DNA of 64,000 nt from Kingdonia uniflora (GCA_014058105.1 JACGCM010001692.1:124001-188000); one strand, 5' to 3'. Counted from the stretch's first letter, positions 32,421 to 44,526 are shown. Notes: generated by a model from the sequence alone, not told the origin. Made by a program: numbers and translations.

Positions 32421-34152
32421 TAACATTCTTCGATACACTTTCGTTTGCTCTTGGAAAGTCTACTGTCTATGTTGTTGACTTCGATGCGCTTGACTCTGTA
32501 GATGTATACCTCGGCTGGGTCAGTAGTAGGGGTGGATAGGGATTTGAGGTAGGACCCATCGAGGTATCTTGGTAGATCAGAAATATACTGGTGCAAACGT
32601 CCTACTCTAAAGATAAGCTTGAGAGAGTACTCGAGGGCAAAGCATTTATTGGTATGGTGATAGTTGTACTTATGGTTGGCGCAGTAAGGTTCGCCTGGTC
32701 TGACTTCGATGGGGAAAGGGATGCGCCAAATGGGGTCTGCCTGTATGTGTGGTAGAAGGGTGCTGAGGGGGATAGTGAGTATAGGTAAAACAAGCCTTGG
32801 TCGCTTCTTGCAAGCTTCAGCGCTGTTATCAATGATGGGACGTTTGCGGCTCTCAGTCTCCTGTGAGACAGGAGCGATCAGGGATATGGAAGCAGAGTGG
32901 GTGTCTCGCTCAGGTTTATTGAAATTTGCTGTTTGCGAAGGCTGGCTCTATTTGCGGGACTCTTGAAGGCGCTCGTGATCGATATAGCGGTTGACCTTCG
33001 AGAGCATCTCTTCGAGTGCTTTTGGTTTGTGGAGGAGTAGGTGCTCTTTTACTTGGCTGTGGTCGGGTAGGGCATTCGAATATGTCAAAATTACATTCGG
33101 GCAGTCGAGATTCTCTATTTTCCGGGTTTCGTCGAGGAATCTTCTAGTGAAGGCTTCGAGGGTCTCACTGCCGAATTTTCTGAAATTGAAAAGAGCGTCG
33201 ACTCTGACCTCTCTGTCCTTATTGAAGGCGAACTGAGCGATGAAAAGTTGTGAAAGTTGCTCCAAGCTATGAATCGAGCCATTTGGGAGATTGTGGTACC
33301 AACGAAGGGGATTATCGGTAAGGCTCATTGGAAAAAAGTGACATAGTAAGTAGTCAGTTGTAGAATAGAGGCTCAGGGCATTTTGGAATTCGAGGATGTG
33401 GGATTTAGGGTATGTGTTACGATATTTGCCGAGTTTGGGAGCACGAAAGTTAGAGGGTATTTCGATAGCCAAAAGTTTAGGGAAGATTAGGTTATTGAGG
33501 CGGCTCCAGGAGTCGGCGGCTGGACTCGCGGTAACGCGAATTACTGGCTGCATTTTGTGGTCAAAGTCCTGCTGTGTAACGTAAGCAGGATGAGGGGGTG
33601 ATTGATGAAGTCGAAGGTTGTTGGGTCGAGTATGTGGTATAAAATATGCGTTGTGTTCCCTAAGCTGTTCTTGAGCAGGACAACGTCTAGGGTTTTTGGT
33701 GGAGCGAAGGGTTGAGTCAGAAAGTCTTCTGTGGGATGAATCCCGAGGTGGATATAGCTGGTTGTGGGAATGGTATGGGGAATACCTTCGGCCCTGGTAT
33801 TAGCTGGGGGAAACTCGAGGTTTTATGGAGGGCCTAGGCGGGTGCGGGCAGATACGCACGATGGGTCGGGTGCCTAGGACGGACAAGCGGGTTCCAAGGG
33901 CTGTAATCTCTGTAGCTCTCGAACGGTGTTGCGCAGGTCGTCTATCGCTCGGTTGTGTCTGTTTTTGTCATCGAGACGGCGATTCTGTTCGGTTTCCAAC
34001 GCTAAACGGTGGCTTTCTCGCTCCTTATTCAGTTGGTTCTGGAGGCGCTCCTCTGCCTGAATGACTTGTTGAGATAATAAGGCTATTTGGGCAGCGACCC
34101 CATCGATGGAATTTTTTGCCTGAGCAGAATTGGAACGGCGTGTGGGTGCCAT
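32421..34152 (-). pseudogene. gag, copy B
   Basis: Starts at ATG 34,152 (MAPTRRSNSAQAKNSIDG), with a coiled coil (AAQIALLSQQVIQAEERLQ; RNTVRELQRLQPLEP). After a frame change the capsid-type gag domain is open for 201 codons at 32,948-33,553 (LAIEIPSNFRAPKLGKY, FFPMSLTDNPLRWYHNLP, LFIAQFAFNK, ETLEAFTRRFLDETRKIENL). A degraded zinc knuckle, PYCANHKYNYHHTNKCFAL, follows near 32,640-32,690. Gag would package the RNA. The start is supported by its position about 85 bp after the primer-binding site. Confidence 0.85.
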
Positions 34153-34220
34153 ATAGGGTAATCTGCTGAAGTGGAAAACAAAAGGAGGTGAAATAGGGTG
34201 GGAGATGGTAGGCTAGAAAG

Positions 34221-34234
34221 CACAGACGGTGCCA
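34221..34234 (-). promoter_or_regulatory. Primer-binding site, copy B
   Basis: Minus strand TGGCACCGTCTGTG begins two bases after the LTR end. Elements D and E have TTTGGCGCCATCTGT/TTTGGCACCGTCT-type sites in the same place. The tRNA is not assigned. Confidence 0.7.
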
Positions 34235-34236
34235 AT

Positions 34237-35033
34237 TGTAGGGAGCTAATTCTGCTCAGAGGGGGAGTTAGTTCTCACAACGTAGAATCGATCTTCAGTA
34301 AGAGGATAGAAGCAATTGGCCTAAAATAAGATCTATCTAAAGACAAATACTTGCGTAAATGCCCGAATATGACCTCTGATGAGGATTTTTAAGACTGATT
34401 GTATTACTGAAGAGTAAATAACAGGATTCGAGTACAGGGTAGTCGAAGGTAAAATGCGAGAGACTGGAGATGATTTTTCAAACCCCTGCTTGGTTTCCCC
34501 TATCCTCTATTTATAGAGACATAGGGAGCACAGTCACCAAGTGTGGGTTAGGATTACATGATTACGCTATCAAAAAATCTCGGCGAGTTATGGGCGCCGG
34601 TCTTGTCGGTACAGTTACTACTACATTTATTGGTGATGGCTCTGATCTTCGCGGTGGTTGGACCTGTCACTGTAGATGCACGGGCCAATCAATGAGCTAT
34701 CTTATCTTATGATGTAGTTGTCTATCTAATCTTGCTTCGACCATGTGTTAATGAGGTATAAGGGATTCTGCTGTAGGATATGAATCCGTTCACGAAGCTT
34801 TGTCTGGTGGGCTGGTTGTCTGTCTTGTCACACTTCGACCATATGTAGATATGGTCGAAGGATATATGCTGCAATGTACTGATCTGTCCCCGAAGCATTG
34901 TCTTGTTTTGATGGTTCGTCTCTGGGGGATCTCTGGGGAGCCTGTTTTAGGGATTGAGTGGGCTTTAATACATTCGAGTAGGCTATGAAGAGGGCTTCAA
35001 CCGTCTGTTGATGGCTACGAGTAGGCTACTACA
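34237..35033 (-). repeat. 5' LTR of copy B
   Basis: TGTAGGGAGCTAA to GGCTACTACA. A minus-strand TATA (plus-strand CCTCTATTTATAGAG, 34,503-34,517) marks the promoter that drives gag-pol. Confidence 0.92.
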
Positions 35034-35718
35034 AGAGGGGAAGCTAGCTCTTGCACTACTGGATTTATCTTCGACTAGGGGCATAACCAAGTATATAAGA
35101 TAATAATTGACTATATTACTGAACTAACACACTTGCGTGGAGTCCTAGAATTGGTTTCTCCATGACCTCTAGTGAGGATTTGAATGAGTGATGATATATA
35201 TTAAGTTGGATAACAAATCAAATAGAAGTAGGTTACATGATATTCGAAGGTAATCTTGAAGGCAGTTTTAGGGAGAGTTTTTCTAACCCCTTCATAGTGC
35301 CTCCACCCTCTTATTTATAGGAGATAGGAAAAGGGGAGAGTTACCATGGGAGGTCAGATTACATGTATTTCCTTTAGGGACAACTGTTTTATATGTGGAG
35401 TTGGTTCTGATACTGTAGTTGTCAGGTGGCTTGTTTCACTATTCTGTCGATGAGCTGGCTGTCAAATGTGTCTGCCTTTGACCATGTATTACCATGGTCG
35501 AAGTCTCTCTGATACTGATGCTGAGTTTTGGTATTGACCGTCTATCTTCATCTTTGACTATGGCAGTTAGCTTCGATGATGCCTTTGAGAATTCGATTAA
35601 TCTTGAATGGCTTCGTGGACTTAGTTAATGTCTTGTTGGGCTTTGAGTCTCTAGGTAGGCTTCGATATAGCCTTCAAGTATTCGACTAGTGCTAGAAGGC
35701 TGTGAGTAGGCTACTACA
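35034..35718 (-). repeat. Solo LTR family X, right part, inside copia
   Basis: Continues 21,211-21,235. Ends GAGTAGGCTACTACA followed by CAAGG (35,719-35,723), the perfect partner of 21,206-21,210. The same family is at 50,603-51,324 (plus) and 62,81x-63,496 (minus). A minus-strand TATA region lies near 35,310-35,322. Confidence 0.85.
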
Positions 35719-35723
35719 CAAGG

Positions 35724-36240
35724 TACAAAAAATTACATAATTACATTTAGGAGGTCTGATCATTTAGAAGTGATCGGTTACTCAGACTCAAATTTTGAAG
35801 GATGCCCTGATAGTAGGAAGTCTACTTTTGGTTATGTCTTCCTATTGGCTGGAGGGGAAATTTCATAAAAAAGTGCAAAACAAGATAGTATTTCTTCATC
35901 TACTATGGAAGCTGAGTTTGTGGCATGCTTTGAGGCCATAGATCATGGTTTATGGTTGTGGAATTTTATATAAGGACTTGAAGTTGTCGACTCTATTTCT
36001 AAGCCATTGAGAATTTATTGTGATAATACCGTAGCAGTATTTTTCTCCAAAAATGATAAATATTCTAATGGTGTTAAGAACATGGAGATAAAATATTAAA
36101 TAGTCAAGAAGTCTATTTAGAAACAATGAGTGTTTATAGAACACATAAGCACAATGCTTATGGTTGCAGATCCACTGACTAAGGGATTTCCGCCAAAGAC
36201 ATTTAAGGACCATGTTCAAAGTATGGATTCTATAATGCTT
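35724..36240 (+). pseudogene. Copia RNase H, second half
   Basis: Continues the frame cut at 21,210: RSDHLEVIGYSDSNFEGCPD, RKSTFGYVFLLAGG, STMEAEFVACFEA, RIYCDNTVAVFFSKN and ADPLTKG. These are the closing motifs of copia pol. Confidence 0.88.
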
Positions 36241-36714
36241 TTCTATAGTTATGGAGTTTTTAGTTTGTTTGTTTTCTTTAGACATCTTATTGAGATCTTA
36301 TTATAGTATATTTATGATATTTTCATGTTTACTATTATGTGTACACATGAATGTGATTGGATGAATGATAACAAGAAAGTCTTTTGACAAGACATTATTG
36401 ATGAACCTTTTATAGGCCTATTTGTTCACGTCTATAAACCTCACTTATGAACCAAGTTAAATAGTTCATTATTGTTGTAGTACATGGAAGGAAATGTGTC
36501 ACAAAGTTACATAAGACCGCCGTGACTCGCTTTTGTAAATTGTTTAATTTTGTTATTATGATGACCAATAAAGATAGTATGACTTGAATATATTTTAAAT
36601 TGCGCGCGTGTCAGTTATTTAATCATTGAGCCCATTTTGAGCCAAAATTTTTGCAAACTTAAGTTTTATCGAGTATGATTTTCAAACCTACTTCATATGG
36701 TTCAAGTGGAAGAA

Positions 36715-37138
36715 TGTAAGACTTATTATGGCCCACATGAGTAAGGGTCATTTTGTAATTATGGGTTTCTAATTATGATGATCCAAGTCCTAATAGGAAA
36801 CTAATCCTATTGGTTAATAAGGTTAGGTCTTCCTACAACTCCCTACTTTGATGGAAAGTAGTTCTAATTGAAATATGAAACTAGGTCCTCTCTCTACCTA
36901 TATAAGTGTACCTAGCCCATTAACTAATGCACTATCTTAAAGGAAAGGCTAAGGGAGAGAAAACCTAGTTGTTACTGCTTGCCGCCGCCGTCGAACTCAA
37001 AAGACATACCTCAATCAATCAAGCTATGGATCAAGGTATGTGATTATGTTTTCGTATTATCGTTTATTGTGCTTTATTGTATTAGGTCCTAGATCCTTAT
37101 TAGATCTCTGACGTTTATAGATCTTGTCATGTTTTGCA
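36715..37138 (+). repeat. 3' LTR of copia element
   Basis: TGTAAGACTTATTATGGCCC to CATGTTTTGCA, preceded by the polypurine tract AAGTGGAAGAA (36,704-36,714). Confidence 0.9.
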
Positions 37139-38640
37139 GATATTTGTACACCACTAGATCAAGGAGGTCTTAGCATCAAAAGATTGAAGGAATTTAATGA
37201 TGATATTATTCTTAGAGTCATTTGGAATTAAGTATCCGGTAAAGAAACACTATGGACCAAATGGACAAAAACTAAATATCTTAAAGATGATACGTTTTGG
37301 TCTTTATCAATTCCTCTTGAATGTTTTTGGGAATGGAGATCTATGCTCAAGATGAGGTATGTAGCTCATAAATACTACATGCATATTATTGGGAATGGGC
37401 AAAGAACAAGTTTTTGGTATGACCTCTGGCTTGGATAAGGAATCTTATTTTCTTGGTATGGCAGAATTAATATGCTACTCTCCAATATTCCCAAGAAAGC
37501 TAAAGTCAAATATATTATCAAAGATGAAGATTGGGCTACTCCATTTCCAAGTTCAGGCAAACAAATATGAGAGATATATGGCATCAAATTTTTATGATGT
37601 CTAAGCCTATTATAAATGATGAAGGCGAGGTTATCGAGAAGCTAACACCGAATGGAACCTTCTCTGCTAAAACCATATGGCAAGCTCTGAGGACAAAGAA
37701 AGATAAAGTCAATTGGTGCAGAACAGTTTGGGATAAAGATAGTGTGCCTAAACATTCTTTCATCACATGGTTGGCTGTTAAAAATAGATTGAAGACTAGA
37801 TACTTCCTAGTAAGGATTGGGAAATTAGAGGCTTCATATTATTCTTTGTGTGATGCTCTTGAGGAAAATAGGGACCATTTGAATTTCGATTGTCTTTTCT
37901 CTAATCAGATCTGGTCTAAAGTTCTAGATAGTCTTAGTTACTCTAAAAATATACAGGGCTGGGATGAAGAACTTAGATGAATCATTTACAAAGATACCAT
38001 AGATCCAACAAGAGGTAAAATTCATAAAGTAGCATCCATAGCTACAGTATATCATATGTGGATTGAAAGAAACTCAAGACAGCTTAAGAAGGAAAACAAA
38101 ATGCTGATATCATCTATAACAAAATTAACTTTGAAACCTCCTTTAAATGTAATAGATCAAACTACAAATTTTGGTTCAAAACATATACACACTCCTTCAT
38201 CAGAGACTGGGGGCTCAATCCTGTCATAAAGCAGTCTAAAGTGATACAATGGAAGCAAAATGGGGATCAAAATGTTAGCTTAAATGTAGTTGGCTGCAAA
38301 TCTGTTGATAGAAATTCCTATGAAGGCATTTTTAGATTGTCAAATGGCAACCCCATTATTGCTTTTAACAGGGATGCATCTATAGAAGATGATATCGGAG
38401 CTATTGCCATTAAAGCCATATGTGAAGGACTCAAAATTTCTTATTTACTAGGGTTTAAAAGCTTATGTACTATGACAGAATCTTCATTTCCTGCTAAAGT
38501 AATTCAAGGTGAGTACAGACCCCCTGAGACTTGTCTACCAGATTTGAGGGATGCTAAGAGGATTCCCACTAATATGGAGAGCTGCCTGTTCATGATAATT
38601 CACAAGAAAGCCAACAAACCTGCAGAGTTTATCTCTTAAG
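37139..38640 (+). pseudogene. LINE-1, part 3: post-RT region, zinc-binding and RNase H
   Basis: TPLDQGGLSIKRLKEF, then FSAKTIWQALR and KHSFITWLAVKNRLKTRYFL with DHLNFDCLFSNQIW (zf-RVT region, 37,531-37,980), and an RNase H-like end at 38,241-38,639 with EGIFRLSNGNPIIAF. It joins the frame of 17,196-17,838 once the copia insert and target duplication are removed. Confidence 0.85.
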
Positions 38641-40030
38641 ACATGGATATTCAAGATAGTTATATTACATTCCCTTGTAATTTTTCTCTTCCCCTTTTTA
38701 GTATGTATATAGATGACTCAATCTATAGAAGATTCCATAAGTTGGAACTTTTTGCTTAAGATATTATGGCTGCCTAAACCCCAGGTTCCCTCTAAAAAAA
38801 ATCTCCTTACAAGGATAGGTGTTATAACCATGGGTACAAGAGGTCCAACGAAAACTATATTCTCCTCCGATTGTTTTGAGAATAAGAACCAAGGTTTTGA
38901 AAACAATGGCCCATCATCATTACTCCCAACAATGTTTGTGGTTAGCCGGTAATAAAAATAATTACAAGACATCTTTACAAGGTGATGATAATGAGATGGG
39001 ACCTTAATCATCTAATCGGGTATAGGAGGTGGCCCTACTACCAATGGAAGGAAGCTTTGTTGCACAAATTAGTTTACAAGTTAAATGAGAATAAGTTTGC
39101 TCAAGACGGTTCGAGATGGAACTTGTGGTAAAGTACTTTCAAAAAATACGGTTGTTTTTGTCAAGATGTTTGGTTCACCGGTTGTGTAGCTAGTTTGTGT
39201 TGTGGTCGCATTGGTTTTCTGATTAAGTGATTTCTGACACGGAATGAAAAATTCTTCAATATTGATCTTGTTGAAGATGAATATGCAAGCGACTACATGG
39301 ACACATAGTTACCGGGTGGAGTTGCATTATTGAGGCTCACACTTGCTAGCCCATATACTTGCTTGAGGTATACATTGAAATAATGGGTCTCGATGTTTGA
39401 TATGTTTATATCATGGTGGGTTTAGAAAATACCACGAAGACCATTAAGTTCATATACATTTAGAAAGAGTGCGGTACAATGAGGGGGTGTCAGGGGTCAG
39501 AAACCAAGGGTATTTTAGCAATTTTGTATACAAGTTAGATAAAGAGAGGAATGGGGATAATTTTTAGGCTTAAGAATCAACTTTAAGGGGTGTTAAATCC
39601 CTTAAGTTCGTAGACATTTTTTTTTGTTTGAAATTGCCTAAGGAAAAAAATCCCAAATAACTGGGGATTCCCGGTACCCCCAGACAGCCCCTACCCCCCA
39701 CCCCCCCACCAAAAAAATCCACCCCTGGTGATGTTTTGGCTTTGAGAAATCAAATGCTTCGACACATGGTATGTGTGGAACTATTTTCTTTTGGTGCATG
39801 GATCTCGGTTTGGCATGGTTTTGGAACTACTTGCTTCAGGAAACCTACAAGAATATCACATTACAAATTTTTAGTTGGTGTTTGTAGAAGAGTCTACGAG
39901 GTAGGCCTTTATAGAGAAGGTCCGGTATGCTACAGTCATTAAAGAGTCGAAAATGGTTTAGGAAGAAATTAAAATTTTGATTTTATGTGGAAGATTGTTA
40001 GGTTGTAAAATCGGTGTTTCTGATTTGAAT
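38641..40030. other. Unassigned segment with coding-like scraps
   Basis: The LINE 3' end is near 38,700. Beyond it, 39,050-39,250 reads as a degraded frame (RWNLW, YGCFCQDVWFTG) that I cannot name. A poly-C stretch lies near 39,677-39,716. No supported gene. Confidence 0.35.
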
Positions 40031-40038
40031 ATACTATT

Positions 40039-40047
40039 TAGGAGGAA

Positions 40048-40082
<35 letters not shown>

Positions 40083-40106
40083 AGAAGAAGAAGATGAAGA
40101 AGAAGT
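40039..40106 (+). repeat. GAA microsatellite
   Basis: About 20 GAA triplets with GAG/GAT variants. The opposite-strand open frame of 40,xxx (poly-Phe) is an artefact of it. Confidence 0.95.
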
Positions 40107-40145
40107 TGAAAAAGTAAGGAAAGAAAAGTAGTATAGCAGCCCCCT

Positions 40146-40740
40146 GAATATGGTTAACCTTATGCTTACTCAGGTCGACCCAGATATAGATTCCTACCAC
40201 AAGAAAGCAAAAGAGTGCGGCACAATGATTGACCACGGGCATGGTCGACCTTGACGATCATCACTAAATGACAAAAGATAGAAGTTTTTGGTGTAACATT
40301 GACCTTGACCAGATCGATCTTGCCACGTGAGTGTCAGACCTGCCAACATGTTATCGAAAGATAGTTGTAAAGTAATGTTAGATAGTGGAAAACAACTGGA
40401 GAAAGGATATTAATGTAATTTTACCCTCTAGGGCATCACCTATATAGCTTATAAATAGAGGAGGTGAGGCACTAGAAGTGGGAGGGGGGGGGGGGGGCAG
40501 TTCCCCCTGTAAGTTCATAACATTTATCTAGACCTTGTCTTAGCTCGCTCTCTCTGTAATATTTGACCACAATGTAATCCTACAAATATAAATCATACTA
40601 CATTAAAATCCTCTACTAAGGTCGTGGAACACCATATTCATAGGAGTCTACATAATTATTATCGCTTATTATCTCGTTTAGCCGCTAAATCCACCTTGGT
40701 GTAAGGTCGATTCCATTATACCTGGAATTGCGCCCTTACA
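40146..40740 (+). repeat. LTR of noncoding element D1
   Basis: Matches 59,85x-60,364. TATAAATAG at 40,450, a run of 14 G at 40,484-40,497, and end CCCTTACA followed by the primer-binding site TTTGGCGCCATTTA. The left end is uncertain by about 30 bp. Confidence 0.7.
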
Positions 40741-42448
40741 TTTGGCGCCATTTATACTCAACAACCCCCCACACTCAGAAACATATTTAGTTCAAAAAGC
40801 AAAACAAATGGCACTTAACCTAGGCCTTCCTAAACCATCGTGGTGGTAACCAACCAGAAGATATGAAAGCACACCACATATGGTCGACCCTCCACTAAAT
40901 TATCAAGCTCTTCAGCAGCTTTCAGCTAAGCTTGACAATCGACCATAGTACCAAGCTCTTCGCCAGCTTTCCATTCAAGTGTATTCTCAAGCTCATTACC
41001 ATCTCATGGGTCAAATTCGATCCTTGAGCAAAATATCAAGTTCTTCGGCAGCCCTCAACTAAGCTCACCTATTGACCACATTATCAAGCTCTTTAGAAAA
41101 TCTCAACAAAGATCGACGGTCGAGCTCATTATTAAGCTCTTCGACAACTCTTAACTAAGTTCGACGGTTGACCACATTATCAAGCTCTTTTGCCAACTTT
41201 CAATTCAAGCTAATTCTAAAGGTCATTACCTGATTAAAGCTTAAGCTCATCACCATCTCATGGTCAAAATGGATGCTCGAGCACATTATAAAACTCTTCG
41301 GCAATACTCAACTAAGCTCGACAATTGACCACGTTTTCAAGCTCTTCATCAGCTTTCAATTAAGCTTATTCTCACATTCATTACCATCTCCGGGGTCAAA
41401 TTTGATTCTCGAGCACTTTATTAAGCTCTTCGGCAACTCTTAACTAAGCTCGACGGTCGACCACATTTTCAAGCTCTTTAACATCTCTCAACTAAGCTCG
41501 ATAGTTGGCTACATTATCAAGCTTTTTTGCCAACTTTCAATTCACGCTAATTCTCAAGCTCATTACCAGATTAAAGTTTAAGCTCATCATCATCTCATGG
41601 GTCAAAGTCGATGCTTGATTACATTATAAAGCTCTTTGACAACTCTAAATTAAGCCCGACGGTTGACCACATTATCAAGTTTTCGCCAACTCTTAATTCA
41701 AGCTCATTATAAAGTTCATACTATCTTATTATCAAAGTCGATGCTTGAGCATATCATCAAGCCCTTCACCAAATCTCAATTTAAGCTTGTTTTGAAGTTC
41801 ATTACCATATAATTCTTAAAGTCGATGCTCGAAAACATTAGCAAGCTTTTCGCCCGATCTCATCTAAGCTCGACCACATTGTTTAATGACTGGCCCAAGC
41901 ACATTAAAAGATCTCTTTGTCAGCTCTCGATTCAAATTTGTTTTGAAGCTCATATCTAGTATAGTACTCAAGATTGAGGCCATTATCAGGCTCATAGCCA
42001 ATGAGGTGCTCTTGAGGTACTCGAGCTAGTTACAAATTCATTTTCAAGAAGAATACATGAGCACCGAATTCACGCTCATTATTAAATAAAATCTTATTGC
42101 CAACTCTTTCACAAACTCGATGCTCGAGCACATAAATTAAAGCTCATCGTCAACTCAGTAATTGGGTCATCCAATTCGTCCAAAAGAAGCCACTGCATCC
42201 TTCCTACACAATCCAAAGGCATTTGACTGAATCGGTGGAGCTGAGTTATGCTCGAGATCCAGACGGAAGCCATTACCTACTTCTTACATAAACCAACGAC
42301 ATTTGACTCACTCAACTTAGTTGAGTCCTGCTCGAGGTCCAAACAAAAGTCATTGCTTGCATCATACCAAAACGAAAGGCATTTGACTCACTTAGTTGAG
42401 TTGAGTCATGCTCGAGGTCGACACTGCTTGCTTCCACCAAAATACAAA
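40741..42448 (+). repeat. D1 internal region: ~50-bp tandem array, noncoding
   Basis: After the primer site, about 1 kb is built from variants of 'AACTAAGCTCGACGGTCGAC' and 'CACATTATCAAGCTCTTCG', spaced roughly 50 bp. No gag or pol frame. D2 has the same array after its LTR (60,490-61,030). It looks like a large non-autonomous LTR element. Confidence 0.7.
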
Positions 42449-42955
42449 CCCCAAGCACGATATTTCAGTCAATGAACTTTAATCATAATTGGGGACGAGG
42501 TCAATCCTCGAGTTACATTTACACTTATACAATCCCCAAGTACGAGATTTCAATTAATCAACTTGAATCATACTTGGGGGCGAGGTCAAACCTTGAGTTA
42601 CATTTGTACTTATAAAAACACCAGGCATTGGATTTTAATCAATCAACTTGAATCGAACTTGGGGGAGAGGTTGATCCACGAGTTACATTTACACTTAAAT
42701 AAACTCTAAGCACTAGATTTTAGTCAATCGACTTGAATCGTACTTGGAGATGAGGTCGATCCTCAAGTTTAATTTACACTTATACAGACCCCAAACACTA
42801 GATTTTAGTCAATCAACTTGAATCCTAGTTCGGGGCGATGCCGATCCTCAAGTTTTATTTATACTTATACAGACCCTAAGTACCGAATTTCAATCAATCG
42901 ACTTGAATTGTACTTGGGGGCAAGGTCGATCCACGAGTTACATTTAAATTTACCA
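42449..42955 (+). repeat. 85-bp tandem array, six units
   Basis: CCCCAAGCAC-type unit starts at 42,449, 42,533, 42,619, 42,704, 42,789 and 42,874. Each has AATCAACTTGAATCGTACTT and GAGGTCGATCC. D2 has one unit at 61,105-61,188. Confidence 0.88.
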
Positions 42956-42973
42956 GACCGACCATTCGGGCGG

Positions 42974-43607
42974 TCTCTTTACGGTAGTGTACAATTTTGG
43001 ATTTGGTCTGTCTAACTGAAGCAATGTAGTTTTCTAATTTTTCCCCTTAAACTTTTTGCTTTTTCAAGAAACTACCTCTAAAATAGTTTATAAAAACCAT
43101 AAAAGAAGGAAACTACTCCACAAAAATTACTCTCTCCATGTAACGTCTCTCCCCTAAACTTTATATTCCTCCAGCCAATATATCTCCCCTAAAGTCTCTC
43201 TATTATCTTATTTTATACTCTATCTCTCTCTATCGAAAAAAAAGTTTAACATCTCGTCTCCAACTCTTTCCCTCTTTTCTTAAAGCCCTTAATTTGGCTC
43301 CTCATAAAAGCCATTTAATTGTTCTCAAAAGCCATCCCTTCGATCAAGCAATTGAGCAATAACAGGAAAGGGTAAAATGGAAATGGACAAGTGTGAATCT
43401 TCGACTCTTTTGCAGGTGTGTAGCTTTCAACTTAATTATAATTCTTTAGTATTTCTACAAAACTAAAAAGCAACTCTCAAAGATTAAAATTTATTGGAAA
43501 TAAGTTGTAATGTTAAAGGAGAACGATCAAAGGAGAGATAAAAAGGAAGAGAAAGATTGTAAAATAAGTTTTTTTTTAATTTGATTTTTACCTTATATGG
43601 GAGTTGG
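42974..43607 (+). mobile_element. Helitron-like 5' end, copy 1
   Basis: TCTCTTTACGGTAG...GGTCTGTCTAACTGAAGC matches the starts at 43,608 and 13,566. No own 3' end is seen before the next copy, so it is truncated or nested. Confidence 0.45.
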
Positions 43608-44410
43608 TCTCTTTACGCTAGAGAGAAGTTTTAGAATTGGTCTGTCTAACTAAGGAAATTAGGTGTTCCAAGATTGCCCCTTCAACTATTTGATTTTACA
43701 TGAGAGAAACAACTACAACCAATAGGATTTGAGGTCAAAGAAAACCAATTCAAAATATCCACAGAAAAATGGAAAATACTTCAACTAAACTACTCTCTCT
43801 CTCTATCTCTCTCACTCTCTCCTCTAAACCCCTCTTTCTAAAGTATCTCTGCCAAACTCTCCCCTAAAATCTCTTTCCATCTATACCAAATATTTATCTC
43901 TACTACCCTATATCTATCCTAATCTCTCTCACTAGTTCTACATATTTCTTCTCTAAACTCTCTCTTTACAAAATTTAACAAGTTATCATGCCCTATTTGA
44001 AGTTTTAAAATTTTGGCTCTTGAAGTAAATGTTTATGAAGCTTAGGAGGGTAAGTGAAAGGCTAAAGAAATAGGAGATAAATGGGTAACTTATGCCCTGC
44101 CTGCTTCAATACATATTTAATGCTTTATAAGCTTATTAGTGCCATAGCAACAAATTTATATGTTTTTTCCCCACAATTTATCGTACATCGCAAGATAATA
44201 CCATTAATAGAGAGGATTTCTTCTCCAAAATTTTAATTTTAATTTTTCCTTTTCTTTTTAGGGGTAGATTACTTATATGTCGATTACTAAGGTCATATTA
44301 TTTTTTTATACTATATTAAAATAATTTACTTCTTTTCCATTGTTTATGTATTGATAAATCGTTGAAATGAGAAACTTTGTGGTTGGTCCCATCGGCACCC
44401 AGTTTACTAG
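43608..44410 (+). mobile_element. Short non-autonomous Helitron-like element
   Basis: Left end TCTCTTTACGCTAG. The right end has hairpin GGTTGGTCCCATCGGCACC and CTAG at 44,407-44,410 followed by T, the same as the element ending at 17,195. About 800 bp, AT-rich, with a CT-rich microsatellite-like stretch (43,793-43,815) and no gene. Confidence 0.55.
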
Positions 44411-44526
44411 TATATAGTATTGTATTTGGCTCAGATATTTTTGTGTTTTGTTTTGAATGATTGCAAGCAAGTAAATCAAATTATCCTTTCTTTCTTTTGC
44501 ATAAGAACAAAAATCTGATCTAGGCG

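Larger units (their letters stand above)
21236..35033 (-). mobile_element. Tat-lineage Ty3/gypsy retrotransposon, copy B (full length)
   Basis: LTRs at 21,236-22,042 and 34,237-35,033 (807 and 797 bp) enclose, on the minus strand, PBS, gag, protease, reverse transcriptase, two RNase H domains, integrase, a 194-bp array, a 22-bp array, three antisense genes and a polypurine tract. Target duplication is AGATG (21,231-21,235) and AGAGG (35,034-35,038), one mismatch. The family-X LTR at 51,324 (reverse complement) has GATAGAGG there, consistent with AGAGG as the original. LTR divergence of roughly 10-15% by eye and many stops make it an old copy. Confidence 0.92.
17839..37138 (+). mobile_element. 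Ty1/copia retrotransposon, nested and interrupted
   Basis: LTRs 17,839-18,261 and 36,715-37,138 (423 and 424 bp, TG...CA) flank the element. The target duplication is GGTAT at 17,834-17,838 and GATAT at 37,139-37,143 (one substitution). Removing it restores the LINE-1 frame. Gag is largely lost. Integrase, reverse transcriptase and RNase H follow in copia order. Insertion of a solo LTR and copy B (21,211-35,718) splits RNase H. Without the insert it is about 4.8 kb. Confidence 0.9.

Noticed and set aside
39050..39300. Possible host gene exon (RWNLW ... FCQDVWFTG)
   Set aside because: Stops in frame, no splice sites and no family recognised. Left as unassigned.
40039..40242. Open frame of poly-Phe/poly-Glu over the GAA repeat
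   Set aside because: It is produced by the microsatellite, with no conserved sequence on either side.
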